Positions 62,290-64,000 of a DNA stretch of 64,000 nt are shown in pieces. Under the pieces are notes generated by a model. That model did not search any database. It saw only the letters and a program-made list of their open reading frames with translations, and was not told where the DNA came from. The DNA lies in assembly GCA_964636885.1 (NCBI GenBank), contig CAZWVA010000005.1, positions 1-64,000 of the forward strand. The letters are read 5' to 3'. The position numbers were made by a program, and so were the translations under genes. This DNA comes from CAZWVA01 sp964636885. Its GTDB lineage: Bacteria > Desulfobacterota_D > UBA1144 > Nemesobacterales > CSP1-2. Numbering within the stretch: the first letter of the stretch is position 1; each line of letters begins with the position of its first letter.

Positions 62290-63051
62290 CTAAAAACTCA
62301 TCTCCCTTCTCCTTATAAAGGGAGCGTGTATCTGGTCCTTTTTATAGTTTCCGGTAAGCGCATAGATTATTATGTTTATCCCCAACCTGAAGGCGAGTTC
62401 CCTTTGGGGCTCCCCTCCGGGGATGCACTCAAATTGCCACTTTCCAAACTCGTCTTCAGACCAGGCACCCCCTAAATCGTTTCTCGAATAGATCACCGGA
62501 ACCCTGTCCTCATCGCTGAGGTTGATCCCTTCGAGATAGGGTTTAACTATCTTCCTCCCGCTTGCAGAATGGAGGAGGTAAAACGACTTAAATATCACGT
62601 GCTCGTATGGAATGGGACCGATGGGGAATTCGGGGAGGATACTTTTGAATTCCTCTCTTATCTGGGAGTCAAAGGGCGAATTCTCTTCCCCCGATACATC
62701 GTCTATGAGAAGAGTACCCCCTAGATTTAGGAATTTTCTTAACCTATTGGCTTCCTCTTCGGTAAACGGTTCAAACCGATCTTCTCCGGCCATGTAGAGA
62801 AACGGATAATAGAAGAGCTTCGGGTCTTTGATCTCAAGCGTTTTTCTCTCAAAGGAGACTTTAACGCTGCTCCTGAGGTCCAGCCAGTTCATCAGCCTGT
62901 TATACGCCCTCGGCCTCGGGTCCCACTTCCCGCGGTATACGATCTGAGCGAAATAAAACCTAGAGGCATCGTAGAGACCTAAAAGCGGGAGGGAAACCAT
63001 ACCGATCCCTCCTATACCCGCCATCTTGAGAAACCCTCTTCTCGTTATCAC
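62290..63051 (-). CDS. Tat-exported DUF4159-like protein
   Basis: 253 residues. Twin-arginine signal MITRRGFLKMAGIGGIGMVS (residues 1-20). The body begins FYFAQIVYRGKWDPRPRAYN, as DUF4159 proteins do, and has YPFLYMAGEDRFEPFTEEEA and LRKFLNLGGTLLIDDVSGEE (glutamine-amidotransferase-like Rossmann elements), then HAFK-type HVIFKSFYLL. Role unknown; such proteins often accompany MoxR/BatA-like gene clusters, which are not seen here. Confidence 0.75.
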   Translation of the reverse strand: MITRRGFLKMAGIGGIGMVSLPLLGLYDASRFYFAQIVYRGKWDPRPRAYNRLMNWLDLRSSVKVSFERKTLEIKDPKLFYYPFLYMAGEDRFEPFTEEEANRLRKFLNLGGTLLIDDVSGEENSPFDSQIREEFKSILPEFPIGPIPYEHVIFKSFYLLHSASGRKIVKPYLEGINLSDEDRVPVIYSRNDLGGAWSEDEFGKWQFECIPGGEPQRELAFRLGINIIIYALTGNYKKDQIHAPFIRRREMSF

Positions 63052-63230
63052 TTTAAGTAATACTGAGGGCTTAGGGCTAAGGTGTCAAGTATCCGGTTAA
63101 CTGTAAAAAGAGTATACTACCCTCTTAGCCAGGGTTACTTATTCCGAACGAAAACCCTAAAAACACAGCCCCAGACAACCGAGCTTTTTTAAAAGGGTAA
63201 AAAGATAGAGCTTTATATTACTCGGATTTT

Positions 63231-63458
63231 CTAAGAGGCCTTGTTATTCTGCTGCTGTAGTTTTACGACCTTGGTTGCCTGTGGTCCATTAGGTCCTTCG
63301 GTTATCTCGTACTCGACTATCTCGCCCTGGGTCAGGCTCTTGTATCCCTTCCCCTGGATGGCGCTGTAGTGGACAAATATGTCTTTGGTCCCTTCGTCTG
63401 ATTCTATGAACCCGTAACCTTTGGAACTATTAAACCACTTTACCTTTCCTCGTTTCAA
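63231..63458 (-). CDS. csp: Cold-shock domain protein
   Basis: 75 residues, single OB fold: GKVKWFNSSKGYGFIESDEG (RNP1) and KDIFVHYSAIQ (RNP2), with GPQATKVVKL at the end. RNA/ssDNA-binding chaperone. AAGGAGG lies seven bases before the ATG. On the minus strand TTGACA (63534-63529) is a good -35; its -10 would fall in or beside the N run at 63512. Confidence 0.95.
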   Translation of the reverse strand: MKRGKVKWFNSSKGYGFIESDEGTKDIFVHYSAIQGKGYKSLTQGEIVEYEITEGPNGPQATKVVKLQQQNNKAS

Positions 63459-63511
63459 GGCAAAAGCCTCCTTAAATCTATGCTACTTAAGGCCTTTACT
63501 ATCTCACGTTT

Positions 63512-63521
63512 NNNNNNNNNN
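63512..63521. other. Assembly gap, 10 N
   Basis: Short N run in the promoter region of the cold-shock gene. Confidence 0.98.
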
Positions 63522-63646
63522 AAAATTTTGTCAACAGGTTTTTTCGTCTGATTTCTAAAAATACGTCTTGGCCTCTATTTGGGAAATACGTGTTTTTCCA
63601 TGTCTTATTTGATTCAGCCTTCGATTTGGGTTAGCCTACTGTTTAA

Positions 63647-64000
63647 ATGGATAGAGGGGAACCGGTTGGAAGACCAATCGAATCCTATAGGGGGGAATTC
63701 CCGATAACCGAGAGGTATGTTTATCTCGACCATGCGGGGGTCGCCCCTGTATCCCTAAGGGTAAAAAGGGCGGTGGAGGGGTTCTTAACCGAGGCCTCTC
63801 GGGAAGGGATGTTCGGATACGAGGGTTGGATGAATGGTGTTAGTAGGATTAGAGTGAGCTTGGCTAAACTCATGGGTGCGGAGTCGGATGAGGTGGCATT
63901 TATAAAAAACACGTCCCACGGGCTCTCGATAGTCGCAGAGGGGCTAGACTGGAGGGAAGGGGATAACCTCATTATCTGTGAAGGGGAATTCCCGTCCAAT
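63647..64000 (+). CDS. Class V aminotransferase (NifS/cysteine desulfurase-like), 3' end cut by window
   Basis: 118 codons open to the last base. The start reads MDRGEPVGRPIESYRGEFPI, then YVYLDHAGVAPVSLRVKRAV, typical of the N-terminal part of class V PLP enzymes (YLDNAAxAP). SDEVAFIKNTSHGLSIVAEG matches the family's FTSNTTxGI region. The PLP Lys lies beyond the window. The exact function (cysteine desulfurase, isopenicillin epimerase-like or kynureninase-like) cannot be set. Confidence 0.85.
   Translation, partial: MDRGEPVGRPIESYRGEFPITERYVYLDHAGVAPVSLRVKRAVEGFLTEASREGMFGYEGWMNGVSRIRVSLAKLMGAESDEVAFIKNTSHGLSIVAEGLDWREGDNLIICEGEFPSN

Noticed and set aside
1..64000. CRISPR arrays, rRNA operon, prophage or replication origin
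   Set aside because: No regularly spaced repeats, rRNA motifs, phage structural genes or clustered DnaA boxes were seen on reading both strands.

Overview
The window is a draft scaffold (three runs of N: 19569-19610, 28432-28510, 63512-63521) from a Gram-negative bacterium. Evidence for Gram-negative: a type IV pilus operon with an outer-membrane secretin, many lipoprotein signals and RlpA/CpoB-like envelope proteins. Native genes use mostly AGG/AGA for Arg and ATA for Ile. Separate large and B12-binding methylmalonyl-CoA mutase subunits, an NtrC-type sigma-54 regulator, a JAMM-DinG helicase fusion and a CbiR-like cobamide gene suggest a deltaproteobacterial/Desulfobacterota-like or related candidate lineage, possibly moderately thermophilic (Ogg2-type glycosylase). 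That placement is inference.

Layout: 1-6.1 kb holds trpDC, a NUDIX gene, obg, a PilZ gene, an AI-2E family permease and a TPR protein. 6.2-12.9 kb is the pilMNOPQ operon, preceded by a cyclic-di-GMP class I (GEMM-I) riboswitch and followed by two predicted lipoproteins and a terminator. 13-21.5 kb is a CoA/propionate block: aldehyde dehydrogenase, TetR regulator, acyl-CoA dehydrogenase and methylmalonyl-CoA mutase, with two matching operators before the acyl-CoA dehydrogenase. A compositionally foreign aegerolysin-like gene (15384-16589) is inserted in it. 21.6-28.9 kb holds RNase R, a subtilase-like exported protein, a degenerate KDPG-aldolase homologue, tRNA-Ser(CGA) and the JAMM-DinG helicase.

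28.9-33 kb is an accessory island: an m4C methyltransferase plus MvaI/BcnI-type restriction enzyme, two decayed IS256-family elements and an interrupted RHS/YD-repeat fragment. 33-36.4 kb: LysM lytic transglycosylase, Ogg2 glycosylase, exported LCCL-Fn3-PAN protein. 36.5-41.2 kb: cobamide genes (cobS, cbiR, cobU, cobT) interlocked with queuosine genes (queE, queC). 41-46.7 kb: cytochrome c-FTR1 iron permease with a Fur-like dyad, NUDIX, radical SAM, enoyl-CoA hydratase, cytochrome c. 46.8-50.3 kb: tRNA-Ser(GGA), SRP RNA, dnaX-ybaB-recR and a MaoC dehydratase.

50.3-58.1 kb is the most interesting part. Eight small, mostly exported envelope genes on the minus strand abut a membrane histidine kinase and sigma-54 activator pair. 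Three near-perfect -24/-12 promoters, before the kinase operon, a LysM protein and a coiled-coil lipoprotein, each have a matching 28-base tandem dyad (CACA-N8-TGTG-N8-CACA) 94-98 bases upstream. This looks like a compact autoregulated sigma-54 envelope regulon. The rest (58.1-64 kb) holds a membrane spermidine-synthase-like protein, MoeB-rhodanese, a Tat-exported DUF4159-like protein, a cold-shock protein and the start of a class V aminotransferase.
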